From Onchocerca volvulus (taxonomy: Eukaryota > Nematoda > Chromadorea > Rhabditida > Onchocercidae): DNA of 64,000 bases. This document shows, one piece after another, positions 1 to 12,300 of the stretch. The first letter of the stretch is position 1; every line of letters starts with the position of its first letter. The notes under the pieces are model-generated. The model did no database searches and had not been told where the DNA came from. It saw only the letters and a program-made list of their open reading frames with translations. The translations under genes and the position numbers were made by a program. The DNA is taken from assembly GCA_000499405.2 (NCBI GenBank), contig HG738137.1, forward strand, positions 18,436,581-18,500,580. The letters are read 5' to 3'.

Positions 1-1111
1 ATCATTTCAAGATTTTAGAATTCAACCAATATTTCAAAATACGGCTAAAATACTAGTTGAATTATGAAGAATTATAAATAGAATTAGGAGTAAAAATTAT
101 TCAAAAAAGCATACCAATGTATCAAGTAAATCATTTGAAATATAGTGTCAAATATAAGGATCATTTATTAATTACTGTTAATTATCAAATACAAAACTGA
201 GAGACTCGAGACAAAGATGGAATCAGTTCTACAACCAGGTGCAGTACAGGTGCAGAACTTCGAAAATGCAACATGTTATCGGAATCTCTCATAGAGTACT
301 ATGCATGTTATGGATTACTGAAAATATGCGGGATGTAAATAAAACTCATCGTAGGGGCAGTGAAGTATGAGGACACCTGTGCAACGCACCTGGAAATAAT
401 TGAGTAGAGTAACTATTGCACATTACACCATATGTCAATATCATCATTTGTCTTAAATCATAACAAAAATTTTAGGTTATTAATGATGTTTCTTGTGGAA
501 AGCTTCCAGAAAAAGCTTATGATAACAAAATTTATTGAAATTTCGAGAAAAATAAAATAATATTTTTAATAGAAGCATTGTCCTCATTTCATACCGTACT
601 ATTAATTAATCTTCACAAATTATAAAGCTTCATAACAAAGAGATGATGGAATGAGTTAAACCGATTAAAACTTGCTTGAATTCAAGTGGTTTAAATCAGA
701 TAAAAATCATTTCGGTAGAAAAATTCACCCTATTTTTAGTTGTTGTACTTTAAGAAGGATATTTTACGAACATCGGTTTGTTTAGGATTGTTCTGAGCAA
801 ATATGTCAACTTTAAGTCATTCAATTGAATTTTTCGTCACAAAAAATGTTAAGATGTCCGAAAAAATTTTTTTATCGATAAAACAAATATAAAATTTTGA
901 ACATTTCTAACAATTTAACTTTCACACAGCTGCCAATAAATCAACAACATAAAATGAGAAATACTAAGGTAATTTATAAAACTGAATTTAAATCTGATAA
1001 ATTTGCAATTTTCTCTATGATTTTTAGCAGATTATAAATGGGATTTTTAAAATTTCGAACAAAATTTGAGTTATGATTACATTTCGATTATTGAACTACA
1101 AAATAACATTT
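1..1111. promoter_or_regulatory. Non-coding flank with E-box pairs
   Basis: No gene is visible here. The stretch lies downstream of the minus-strand HLH gene at 1112-1858. It contains CAGGTG at 236-241 and 247-252, CACCTG at 374-379 and 387-392, and CAGCTG at 927-932. These are class A E-boxes, the DNA sites of bHLH dimers. Four in 160 bp of AT-rich DNA is far above chance, so an enhancer role is plausible but inferred. Confidence 0.4.
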
Positions 1112-1858
1112 CTAAGTGCACATTTGTTTGCTGGGCCTTAAAGGTCGTCGTTTATTGGTACATAAATGAAAATGTGATAATGCTCTATTCAAATTAGCAA
1201 TATCCATAGTTGACGGATAATTCTCATCAGCCATATTTTCTTCAGATTCCAACATCTTCTGAAATTCAGCAACATTAGATTAATGCTTTTGAATGAAACA
1301 CATCGATTTTATTAACTTAAATTAAATATGAATTAGAATAATTAATCGGATTTAATATTTAGATTAAAATAATGAATCTGTTATATGAATAAGAGATAAT
1401 AAATTCCTGAAAAATTCAAGTTTCTAAACTTCTAGGCGTTTGTATGTACCTTACAGTCTCATCTCAGTTTACTTCATTTCTTTAATTTACCATTAAACAA
1501 TTAATTATAATTATGAAATCAATTAAAATTAAATTAAAATCCACAGTCGAACCTGCAGAGAAACAATGTAATCCATAATATAATTGATAAGTTCCAGTTC
1601 TGAACATTGTACCACATTTTGTTCATGCGGTAACATGCGACGCAGTTTAGCAATTGTCCGCTTGCGTTCACGTCGTTTCCACGCTAATTTAGTTATGCGA
1701 TCACCTTGCAATGGTACTTGATAAAACTCCGAGGGCTTGCGTTTGGATGATCGCGAATGAGGTGATTCAGATGAAATTAATGGTTTGAATACTGATACTG
1801 TTGATGATGATGGTGATGGCACAGATATTGCATCTGTCGATGATGATAACAAAGACAT
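1112..1858 (-). CDS. Id/Emc-like helix-loop-helix protein 1
   Basis: Two exons, 1553-1858 and 1112-1258, give 150 aa. The N-terminus is Ser/Thr/Pro-rich (residues 1-40). A basic run (WKRRERKR) leads into helix 1 (IAKLRRMLP), and helix 2 (LELINYIMDYIVSLQ) ends exactly at the exon junction. The distance from the helix-1 proline to the DY of helix 2 equals that of vertebrate Id proteins, as I recall them. The Glu of the bHLH ExxR DNA-contact motif is absent in register, since position -19 from the proline is Leu. Id family proteins dimerise with bHLH factors and block DNA binding; this role is inferred. The donor is CTGCAG|GTTCGA and the acceptor AATTTCAG|AAG, phase 0. Exon 2 encodes a 48-residue tail with RRPL, a possible D-box-like RxxL. 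Two further paralogues lie in this window. The start is the first ATG of the open frame; upstream exons cannot be excluded. Confidence 0.8.
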
Positions 1859-2313
1859 AGTAAGTATCTAAAATAATTTTGATTTTTCATTTCATTTTTT
1901 CAAAAAATTCATTTTAAATTCATAGATCTTCGGTATGATGGAATCGAAGTATAATAACTTCAAAAGAAAATCATTCTTTATATTAGAATAATGGAAGCAT
2001 TTGAAGGGAATTATGAAAGTTCTGAGCAGGTGGTGAAATTTTAACAAATTTACAACTGCATACATTCGACTAATTTGTTGAAATATCTTCAGAATCTTAA
2101 GATCTCACCGAAATGTCATCTAATTCCAATGAGATAAAAAAAGTCCTTAGCGGTGAATAATTAACAATGTGAACGATATCCTACTGACTTACAAAACTCA
2201 TAAGCTTATTTTACTCTGTTCTCAATCAAAAAAGGAAAAAATGGTAAATCGATCGGATCATTCAGAAATACCGGATTATGTCTTCCTGAAGAGAAAGAGA
2301 AACCACTAATACA

Positions 2314-2502
2314 TTAATTGTTACGGTGTGCTTTTATCCTCCTAAAACGGACTCGACCGCCCCTCAATTCGACCGCCTTCGTTTCTTTAATTCCTTCTGT
2401 GGCCACGCCCGAATACATTGTGATTATGGAAAGTGGCGAAATGACTTGGCTAAATAATGATGTGAAAATTAAAAATTGAAAATAAAATTCATTGCTTGAC
2501 AA
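2314..2502 (-). CDS. Possible small secreted peptide (62 aa)
   Basis: A minus-strand frame opens with an ATG, a hydrophobic segment (FYFQFLIFTSLFSQVIS) resembling a signal peptide, and then a short basic C-terminus with GGRVRFRR. The 3' part of the frame is noticeably more GC-rich than its surroundings. I recognise no family, there is no proven splice structure, and the length is within what chance can give. It could be a secreted peptide precursor or a random frame. Confidence 0.2.
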   Translation of the reverse strand: MSSNEFYFQFLIFTSLFSQVISPLSIITMYSGVATEGIKETKAVELRGGRVRFRRIKAHRNN

Positions 2503-5500
2503 ATATTCGAATTTTCCAAGTCAAAGATTCCAATAAAAGTTGCATATATGGGATAAATTTTTGAAATTTTTTATTTATTATATTTTTTATTTATTATTTA
2601 CATTCATATATTGTATAATTTTTTATTTAAAAACCTTGGCTGAGATGTTATGAATAATGTAAGCGTCGAATTAGACTAAATTTCGAAAAATCATCATAAT
2701 CTATTTTAAATGATATCAAAATATTAATTAAAAATATGATTAAATTAATAAACAAATTTAATTAAGTGTAAAATAGATTATAAATCAGAAACTTCAAATC
2801 CATATATTAGCAAGTATCGTAAGGTCATAAGTTAAAATAGAAAAGTAGCCACAAGTATAAAGGAGATCAACGGCACAGAATGAAGTACAAGGTCATTTGT
2901 ACCTATTATCAAATTCAGAGGTATGCAGCTGGTAAGCAGAAACAGCACCACGTACACCTGCAGAAGTTGTTGTGGTACCAAAGTGCTTGCATAACTGCAA
3001 TCGGGCATCATTAAAGAACCAATTTATTGCAATGTTTACTTTCTAAGTGGATAATGGTTCTTTGATGGATTGGTAAAATGATTTTAATAAATATGGGAAT
3101 TGAAGTAGAGAAATGAAAATTAAATTTTAGATCCAAGATGACAATAAATTGAGGCGAAAAATGCAGTCTCTAACTTACGAAAATCAATTATTTTTTTGGA
3201 TAAATTGATAAAAGTGATTGTGATTTAACTATTCAAGTTTAAAGTTATATTTTAAAATGAAGCATTTTAACCTTTTAACGACAATGTCAATTTATGAAAA
3301 GTGATGCGAAAATGATAAATGCTAATGAAAATGATATTTTATTCTGTAAAAATTACAAATTGCTGTTCTGTTGATGAATAATTTTGCAGATAGTTGAGTT
3401 TGATCGAATAGGTTTAATCAAAAAGTATCTACTGGAAAAAATCCAAACGCCACAATGGATTTACAAGATTTCGAGAATTGCTGGATTTAAGGATACCGCG
3501 TTGAACTCAATCGAATAATGCAAACAAACTTTACATGCAGTAATTATTGCAAACTTAAGACACGATTCCTTGAAGATAAGCGTTTATAGTGATTTAAAGT
3601 ACTTGTTGATGAACAAAATGATGATCGGCATGCATACTTTGATGTTTGTTTGTTCTTATTAGATCAAAATTCGCTGTATTTCTTCTTTTCTCATAGGAGA
3701 TGAACACCTGAACACTCTAGACAATATCAAGTAGTCATCCAGATGGTAACCTACAACCTTTGGGTTATACCGACTCAATTCAATTTGGATTGTACTCGAC
3801 TCGAACATACAATCAATCATTTTAATAATATTAATCGATGTTATCAAATAAATCATATCATATTGGCCAATTTTTATAGTGCAAGGCTCAAGATGTTTCA
3901 AATTGGCGAATGTGAATTAATAATTAAATCTGGATATTTCCATTTTATAATTAAAATATGTGCAGCAAATGTATTAAGGCCAAGAAGTATGCGCCAGATG
4001 GATAACAGCAGTAGCTTCTGGCCTAAATTGTGCAGCTGTTAGTCTTCCAATAACGGCATCGGGTATGGCTCGAGATCTGCTTGTCATCTGCTCTCCCCAA
4101 CAAATATCCCAGATGTATGCACAAATATACTTCATTTTCAAATAAGCCAAATATCAGAATTTCATGGCTTATATATTAGCTATCCTAGCAGAGTATTTCC
4201 CAAAAGAATTTAAATAATAACACGTGAAGCATGTATACATTTACTGTCGATACATAATCTCGATCAGTCCTGTAAAAGTTAAATTTTTTAAAACTTCTCA
4301 TAGCCAAAATTTTCTTCTCTATACAAAAAAAAAAAAAAAAAAGAAAAAAATAACAATTGTTGGTATATTAATGGAGTAAATTAGCAAAGCAATTACTCTT
4401 AAATTCGAAATCAAAGATCTCTGATATAATTTAGAGAAAACTGCAATGCACAATTGATTTGCTGAACAGAAGTTATATTTTGATGTCAAATATTTAATTA
4501 TTTCTGACCCCTTGTTTAATAAAATATCCAATACAGTTTAGATTGATTAATTAATTGATTTCAAGATGTTTCTTGCTGACAGATGTAAGAATCAGCTGTC
4601 AGATTCCAAGAAAATCATCTGAACAATTTCTTTTGACAATGCAACACTATGTTGCCTTCTCTATATTCAAATATTTGAAAATTATAAGATCAATGTACTC
4701 TCTTCGATCTTATTCATTCTCTAATTTCTGCACCAAATTCATAAAATTGATTCAAATTTTTGCAGCGAATTATAAAAAACGGAAACTCTATCTGACTTAT
4801 CATTTACCATCCATGCAATCTGTAATTGAATACAGATGTATTTAAATCAAAGTATCAGATGGTAGGTATTAAATCAGCTGCTCCAGACGTTATTCTTCCT
4901 CCTTTCCTGTCTTGCTTTTGCATGTCTTTTCGGCATTATACAGATCAAGTAAAGGAGGCTTTCAAAAAAGATAGTGGGTGTTATAATTAGCGCAGGTGTC
5001 CGATTTGGTTTAAGAGAAAAGGGTTCTTGTTTTCAGGATGACGTCTTTGCGGCTCTCTGATTCATACAAGGTGATGTCCATAAATGGCCAGGTGCTAACG
5101 TTTTCAGCTTACTATAATTCGTTTGCTTCTGGACCAGCTGTACCAGTTTGCGCATGTTCACAAAATGCTATACACGTTTTTTTTATTGTACAGTTAAATT
5201 AAATATGCCTTTGGAAGAAGCTAAAAATACAATGACAAATATGACAATTCCAAAATATTTTGATCAATAAACTTTAAGCATCAGTTTTATCTTTGAAAGC
5301 AATCAAAATCTCTATCAGTTGCATCAGTTTGGAAGCTTTTCTTGGATTTTCGATGAAATAATATCGCACTGATATAACTATCACGAACTGATAATTCTTC
5401 AGGATTTCAAATTTTCTATTATTGATTTTTTGTAAAAAAAAAAAAGAAACTTTTCAGTGAATAGATAGCGATGTTTTAGCGGTACAAATTAATGGAGATA

Positions 5501-6560
5501 TGCGATGTATCATTCTAATTTGCCATCAGAATCCTGCATCCCATTGTTGTAGTTGAAGAACACAATGATGCAGTAATGATGGCCCGGCCTTCTTTATTCC
5601 AACGAGTAAATCCACGTGGGATCTTTTGTTGATGATACTTTGTTGTCACACACATTACCTGTGGTCTATGATTATCAACAACAGAAGGGATGAGCCATTC
5701 CGCTTAGGTTACTATCATTAGAGGGATTTTTGAAATGTCCGCTATTTATAAGTATCCAAGCCGCCTTTTTATGCGAAATGAATGATCGTATTCCAAGGCC
5801 AACTTAATCTTCCTATAACAGCACGAACAACTGAAGCTAAGCTTATTTTTTCAATTAAGTTGAAAAATGAAGCATGTATGAATTGCTATTCTTAAAGAAA
5901 AGACATTTAAAAGACAAAAATGAAAAAAATGAAATATTGAAATTGAAATTACATTTAATTAAAAATCGAAAAATTCTTTGTTGCTTTTTGCTTATTTTTC
6001 CAAAAATGAATAACATATCTCATTTGATTGAGATCGCTTCAGCGCTATTCAGTAGCAAATTAATGTTTTTCAAATAATTCGTGAGATAATTAAAATGAGA
6101 GTGTGGTGGTTCCGAAAAAGATAACCTTGGAATCTCTTTGATTAAATTTGGTTGATGCGGTACTCTCTTTTTCATCCTACGGTATTCATGGAATTAAAAT
6201 TGAAATATTTTGAGCAGGTTATTGAACTGGTTTCTTTGCGGGTACTGCGGCGAAAGTATCATTGTAAGATCATCTTGTATGTCCTTGAGCGGTGCATTTG
6301 TCTATTAGAATATAATTATACGAGCGATAGATTATTTAAAATGATTTCTTAAATACTTTAACATAATGATAATTTTTGATGTATTACGGTAAATAGTCCT
6401 TTCTCCATCGTACTGGTACTTGAACCCAATTTTCGCGTAGACAAAGTGTTTTATATTTTAGTGCAACAATTTATAAAATAAAGTTGTTTCAAACTGTTAT
6501 TCATCACTTTTCCTTAGGTAGTAATATATATTATTGATCAAGATCGTATATAGAGATGTT
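2503..6560. promoter_or_regulatory. Gene-free stretch with dense E-box cluster
   Basis: No convincing gene is visible. E-boxes of the CAGCTG/CAGGTG/CACCTG type occur at 2926, 2955, 4033, 4593, 4875, 4993, 5089 and 5135, four of them within 270 bp (4875-5140). The block 3960-4130 adds CAGATG/CATCTG boxes and the 12-mer CAGATGTATGCA (4110-4121), which recurs at 9220-9231. A cis-regulatory role for the HLH genes is inferred. Confidence 0.4.
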
Positions 6561-6636
6561 TTAGATGATGTTTCGGTACACATTTCAACTGATTATATTT
6601 TCTTAAAAATTTTGTTTAATATAGAAAATCATCTAA
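6561..6636. repeat. Short inverted-terminal repeat element, copy 1
   Basis: A 76-bp unit has perfect 9-bp inverted ends (TTAGATGAT at the left, ATCATCTAA at the right). A second, about 90% similar copy lies at 6759-6832 in the same orientation. The unit resembles a very small MITE or solo foldback. No target-site duplication was established. Confidence 0.5.
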
Positions 6637-6758
6637 CCTACTCATTCTTCAGCGATTATTTTGTAGTATCTTTTACGAAATACATAACTTACGGATTCAT
6701 TAAATGTGATTTCATTTCATTTATTTTCTTTCATCCAAATAATTTAATTTGATTGCTG

Positions 6759-6832
6759 TTAGATGATGTTTCGGTATACCTCAACTGATTATATTTTCTT
6801 AAAAATGTTGTTTAATATAGAAAATCATCTTT
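6759..6832. repeat. Short inverted-terminal repeat element, copy 2
   Basis: Second copy of the 76-bp unit at 6561. It shares the TTAGATGATGTTTCGGTA left end and the interior, with a 2-bp deletion and a few substitutions. The right end has decayed from ATCATCTAA to ATCATCTTT. Confidence 0.5.
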
Positions 6833-7003
6833 GCTGCTCATTTTTCACAGTAATTCACTTTAAGCTCATTATACTATTTAAATTGCAATGGATATGCAAA
6901 AAAAAAGATTCGTTTATTTATATTGTTGCTGCCTTATTGGCCAATTAATCGTATGATATCGCCAAAATTCTAAGACGAAAAGTTCAAGTGCAAAGAAATT
7001 GCA

Positions 7004-7075
7004 GGTCTTGGCCGGGTTCGAACCGGCGACCTTCTGCGTGTGAAGCAGACGTGATAGCCACTACACCACAAGACC
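7004..7075 (-). tRNA. trnV-CAC: tRNA-Val (anticodon CAC)
   Basis: The 72-nt minus-strand sequence folds as a complete tRNA. The acceptor stem is GGTCTTG/CAAGACC (7 bp), the anticodon stem TCTGC/GCAGA around loop TTCACAC (anticodon CAC), and the T stem GCCGG/CCGGC around TTCGAAC. The internal B box (GGTTCGAACCC) and an A box (TGGTGTAGTGG) are intact. No intron is present. It lies in otherwise gene-free DNA. Confidence 0.95.
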
Positions 7076-7680
7076 GGGAACAGAATCTTATTCGAAGTAC
7101 TTTAAAATTTTGATTAGTAATTCTGATTTTTTTGACCTTTTGAAGAGATAGAAAGCAATTTGGCAAGGTCATCACTGACTGTAATAAATTATAATCGAAA
7201 GAAAGTCATGCTATCCATCTTCACCTTGAACTTTCCATTATTTTATTATGCAAATTTTTTGCTCATATCATCGAGAGAAAAGAAATAAGGAAAAGCTCTC
7301 AGAACTATTCATTCATGCAACTAATGTGATCTGAATTTTTGGCAAAGATTATTTGTAAAACTACCAGAAAGTCCTGAACATCGTAGGGCTGCCTTTTTTA
7401 TGATCTCCAATTATCGATCATATTTATCCATTACTAATTTCGATTTTGATGATATGAAAGAAATTTCAAGAGTTTAATCACTGTAAAATAATGCAACTGA
7501 TTAGAGCAAGAAGAGGTCACAATAACTTTTAACCTATGGTGATTTGTATAATGCTATAAAAGTTCATAGCATTGATTTCCTGCGATTAGTCTTTCATTAT
7601 TTTCTATTTTTGGCTCAGGATATACTTTCTGCGATATACTGAAAAGAGAATAAAGATTAATGAAAATAAAAATAAAAATG

Positions 7681-7686
7681 ATAATA

Positions 7687-7745
<59 letters not shown>
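7681..7745. repeat. AAT trinucleotide microsatellite
   Basis: About 21 near-perfect AAT units with one ACT interruption. It produces a spurious leucine-rich frame on the other strand. Confidence 0.95.
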
Positions 7746-7747
<2 letters not shown>

Positions 7748-10700
7748 TCGATCATAGAAATGATCATGATAATGCGGAATAAAAGAAAACACATGGCTCA
7801 AAAAAGAAAACAGATGCGACAGCGCTCGAGCAGCTTAAATCCTTTTTATTTTACCGCACAAAGGTGCCTTCTATTGAAGTGTCCTTTCCCCTCTTCGAAC
7901 TCATCTCATTTATTCAAGGATGCGACATTCCAGTTGGCAAATATGATTTTAGATCATATTTGCATTTCCAGAAACACTCATCAAATATACAAATCGTGCA
8001 AAAATTGCACTATAAGTTCACCACTATATCATATTTTTAATTTAAATTTACATTGATGAATCTTTTGGAATTGTTGAATTTCAAGTTCCATTTGAATTCA
8101 ATTTTACTTCAATTCATATATCATGTCTTTAATTTAAATGTATACCGATAACTTTTTGAAATATTGGATGTTAAGTTCGGTTTGAATTCAATCTCGACAT
8201 ATACGCAATTAACTCCATTGCAATTATTCATTGAAGTTAATTTTTTTTCTTTTTTTTTTTGATTGAAATGAATTAGACCAAGGATAATGGAATGCTTGGA
8301 AACAAACCTTTCTGATATTTATTGAGACATTTTTAGTCAAGCAGTGTAACCTAGAATTATTCCAAAATTTAGTCATAATATTAGCTTTAGATAATTGATA
8401 TGATTATAAAAGAAAAGTTCACAAATTTTTTTATGGCTCATTTATTTTCACATGCAAATCATAGTTGCACAAGCAGCAATCATTATCAGAATGTGCCGCG
8501 CACTTTTATTCCGTTCTTTTTCCGCTTTCCGATTCCTCTAATTTCTGTTATCTTAAATGCAATAAATGCTTTCGTCCTTGATGCCTTCCATAATTATCCT
8601 GAATGTCACTGATCCGTTATCTCATGCAAACATTTCCTTTATCACTTTTATCCAGTTCCCTTTTATCCAAAATACACGTCTTTTTAGAGTATTCTTGCAA
8701 TAATTTTCATTATAAAGTTGAAATAATTATAGCAAATGAGTGATTGAAAATTCTTCATTATTTCAGCAGTTTCATCATCAGATTTCTCTGAATTAATTAA
8801 TTTATACAATTTATTGCAATTACTATTCACATTTACTTATCACAAGTTATTTCGAATTACTCAAATTCTTTTTTCGTTAATGTATGAATTCGCACTTAAA
8901 TTTATTTTGAAATCTATATGTCAAAACCGAATTTGAATCCAAATTTGAACATTTCAATTGAATTGAAGTTTTAAATTAGAATTCTAACTGAATTTGAAAT
9001 CAATTCACATGAATTTTCGCAAATCCTGTTTGAATAATTTTCGAATACATATTTCTTCCCGAGATGAATGATGCTTCCTGAGCATTTTTTCTCAGAATCG
9101 TTATAAATAATTATTTCATAGCTCCTTGACTCTGTTTTAGAGCTTTCCATTCTGGAATGAATCTGGTCGCTCTTGGCTTTTCCAGATACACCACAGCAGC
9201 AGTATCACGGATCTGGTGTCAGATGTATGCAAGAGGACATCTGGTTCTGCTCCAAAATCAATGGCCATATGAAATTTATATAAAGCCTACGACAGCTGCT
9301 CTTTCTTTTTGCTTCATCGTATAGCTAACGAATTGACCCCTTAGACAAGCACCAGTTTGAGCCTAGTTTTTAAAGGCCACAGACCAATGGCTATTTCAGG
9401 GTTGAATTAAGTCAGACAAGAATGATTATTGGAGAATTTGAAGAATTTCTTCCTCTTCCAATCCATACTATCAAGTAACGTTTTCAATCAAGCCACACAG
9501 AAACCATATAATGTCAGCTTTTGTTGCATAAAATTCGAAATTTGTTATTCATCAGGGAAATAAAATGCGCTAAAAGGCTGAATGAAGTTTAATATTTGCA
9601 TAAAAATTGTCTGTCGTGCATTAATTTGTGTCACAAATAATTCAATCACATATCGATGATCATTCCTGTTACTGCCATATTTCAATCACAATAATGGTTT
9701 AGAATTAAAATTGATGATAAGGAAATCATTATCAATGGCACATTAAAAACAGACAAGGAAATGATTGCTTTTCAGGTCTTAACTATAATCTGCAGAATCT
9801 AACTCCTTTGATGAGCCTTATCAACAATGAGACAGAAAACAACTTCAGTGCTGATCTGAAGAATTCTGAACTTAAAAACTATTTAAATTTGAGGCCAATC
9901 ACAATCTTTTTGCGATCAATATATTTGAACTTGATTTCTACAATTCCTCAAACTTTTTTTGGTCATTTATTTTGTATGCAATTGAAGAGCACAAAATCAT
10001 TATCATCAAGCTAAGGACACTTGAAATATATCAATTCACGATTGCTTAGAGCTCGCATCAGATGTTCAGCAGGTGTACGCCAGGTGTCAATTCAATAGCA
10101 TCATGCTAATTCACTATTTTCGTTTTTCTTTTCTTTAAAAATATCGCTTCTATCTTGTATGGATATAGTACTAGAAGATTCAAATTGCAGCATATTGAAA
10201 ATGATAGGTAACATTATTAAGAATATAAAAAAAAAAAAAAAAAAGTGATTTCCCAAACAAAATCCGCAAATAATATATTTTCAAGAATTTACAAATGACA
10301 CTATTTTGATTTCCAAACTTTTGGGAACAAAATGATTAACAAATAATATCAATCGGATTTTTCCTGAAGAAATACCAATCAAAAACTGTATGGGATTATA
10401 AAGTCTTCAAGAGTGCTCCTTCTTTTTTGAATTTTTTGTTTTTTATTTTTTAGTAGTTTTTTCCCGCAGAGTGAAGAAATTTCAATAATTCGTAAAATAA
10501 TTGAATCAAAATCAGAAGAAAATTGCTCAATTAAGAAAAAGTATAGTGAAAAGAATGCTGAGAACGATAAATATCCAGAAAATTGTGTCATCATTTATTT
10601 ATTTTCATCAATATCACAGCAATAATTGTAATTTTGGAGTTAAATATAAGATTTCAATCACAACGAAAATTTATACATTTTATGGAAAAACAAAGATCAT

Positions 10701-11029
10701 TACAATAAAAGATTAGAACTTTCTTGAAAGGTTCATGCAAACAATTATAAACACTTTACATATATATAATAAATTCACGCAAATAATTATCAACATTTTA
10801 CGTACGTATGCCATGAGAAATAAAATAGAAAGAAAAATTCGTTTTGGTAAATAATTCACATGAAATAATAAAATTTCCTTCACGATTATCGTCCTTCTTT
10901 TGTCATATGATATGAAACTAAATTCTGAATATTACTTCATCAGTTTCATACAATTTATTTCGATTATTGATCGGTGATATGATATAGATCAAAGATGCTT
11001 TTGAGGCAACGACAAATTTTTCATTAATT
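7746..11029. promoter_or_regulatory. Gene-free stretch with E-box module
   Basis: No gene is recognised. The 9140-9300 block is richer in GC than its flanks and holds CAGATG/CATCTG boxes, a second CAGATGTATGCA (9220-9231) and CAGCTG at 9293. Paired CAGGTG sites lie at 10070 and 10081. The rest is AT-rich sequence with homopolymer runs (for example poly-A near 10229). Confidence 0.35.
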
Positions 11030-11874
11030 TCACTGAGATTCAGAATTATATTTCGAAATCGAAATGTGCGGATTACTTTGTTGTTGATGGAATTCATGTC
11101 TGGTGGAATATTTCATAGTGCTGAAAAGAGTAGTATTGGTCGTAGTGTTGATCTTGGAGAACAAAAGCGATAAATCAGTAATCGTTGGATTTTGTTTGAG
11201 TGGGACAACAGTTGATATCCTTCTATCATCAGTATCATCATTATCATCGTAATCATCCACAATTTGCTGCAAGTAAATGAACTTTCGACAAAAACTCTGA
11301 AAATTAATAGTAAGTAGAATTGTCCGGATTAGCACAGCTACCGGATACGTATTCTCTAATAAGATAATGTGAGGATACTTGAAAACTTATTAATTTGAAT
11401 AAATTATTTTTACAGCATTTCACACGTTTGTTTTTCCGAAATAAATTGACAGATTTTTCCCATGATATCTTTATAGCATTTTCTTTATATTATTTATTGG
11501 AATTCAGACAGTCTTTTATAATTTACCTTTTCAATCCTATATAATTTTTAATTTAGCACAATCATTTCCTACCTTATCATCAGAAAGTAAGAGTTTTTAG
11601 CGAATTAATTTCAATAAATGTTCGAATAAAACTGATAAATGAAATTGCCAACCTGTAAATCAGAGATGTAATCAATGATATACTGCAATAGTTCAAGTTG
11701 TGTTGTAGCACTTCGGGCATTAGGTACCATTGTTCGTAGTTTATTCATAAGTTGATATCGTTGACGCTGTTCATGTGATGCCTTCTTGATCCGGCCAATG
11801 CGGATTTGTGTAGCATTGTCGGAATCGGAACCGGACGAAGCACATGATGATGATGGCGATATAAGCAAGCGCAT
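11030..11874 (-). CDS. Id/Emc-like helix-loop-helix protein 2
   Basis: Two exons, 11653-11874 and 11030-11296, give 162 aa. Residues 1-25 are Ser-rich. A basic segment (RIGRIKKASHEQRQR) precedes helix 1 (LMNKLRTMVP), a loop two residues shorter than in protein 1, and helix 2 (LELLQYIIDYISDLQ), which closely resembles the Id consensus. The intron (TTACAG|GTTGGC donor, ATTTTCAG|AGT acceptor) falls after the terminal Gln in phase 0, as in both paralogues. A second in-frame acceptor 30 nt downstream (TTGCAG, exon from 11266) would join LQ directly to an acidic tail and give 152 aa. The 88-residue second exon has an Asp-rich run (DDYDDNDDTDD) followed by a Thr/Asn/Gln-rich tail unlike those of the other two. 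Function as a dimerising bHLH antagonist is inferred. Confidence 0.8.
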
Positions 11875-11879
11875 TTTTC

Positions 11880-12300
11880 GTCAGTTAGCAAACCGGAAGA
11901 CTAAAATTGCGTCCAATCAAACAGAACTTGAGATAGAAGGAGGTTAGCGCCTGCTGGACTCTGAGAATGCCGAAGATTAGATGTGTGCCCGTTCTGGAGA
12001 AGTTGGCCAAACTTTTGACACACCCCTTGGCACTGAGACTCCACCCTGATATCCGGACAGGCCCCACCCCAGGAACAGCTGGCATTGCGCCGTAACACCT
12101 GCTACCTCTCGGGTGATCGCTCTGGGAAAATGATTGCTCAACACATGGACGACGAACTTTTCCCAGGCTTAAATTGGGTATGCAAATGTGCTCATTCATA
12201 TCTGTCGGAGACAATTGTGTGACATTTTGTGATATCCATTCAAGCAAACAAAAAGTACCACGCACTAAACAACGGAACTGGTTCTTCCTCTCTCTTTCAT
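11880..12300. promoter_or_regulatory. GC-richer block upstream of HLH gene 2
   Basis: Immediately 5' of the minus-strand HLH gene 2, base composition rises well above the local average. The block contains CCAAT (11912-11916 on the plus strand), C-rich CACC-type motifs (CCACCC, CCCCACCCC near 12045-12070), CAGCTG at 12076 and CACCTG at 12096. It may be promoter or 5' UTR. It also holds part of a long minus-strand open frame (to 12499) that I could not tie to any family. Confidence 0.4.

Noticed and set aside
7604..7801. Leucine-rich minus-strand frame.
   Set aside because: It is the reverse reading of the AAT microsatellite.
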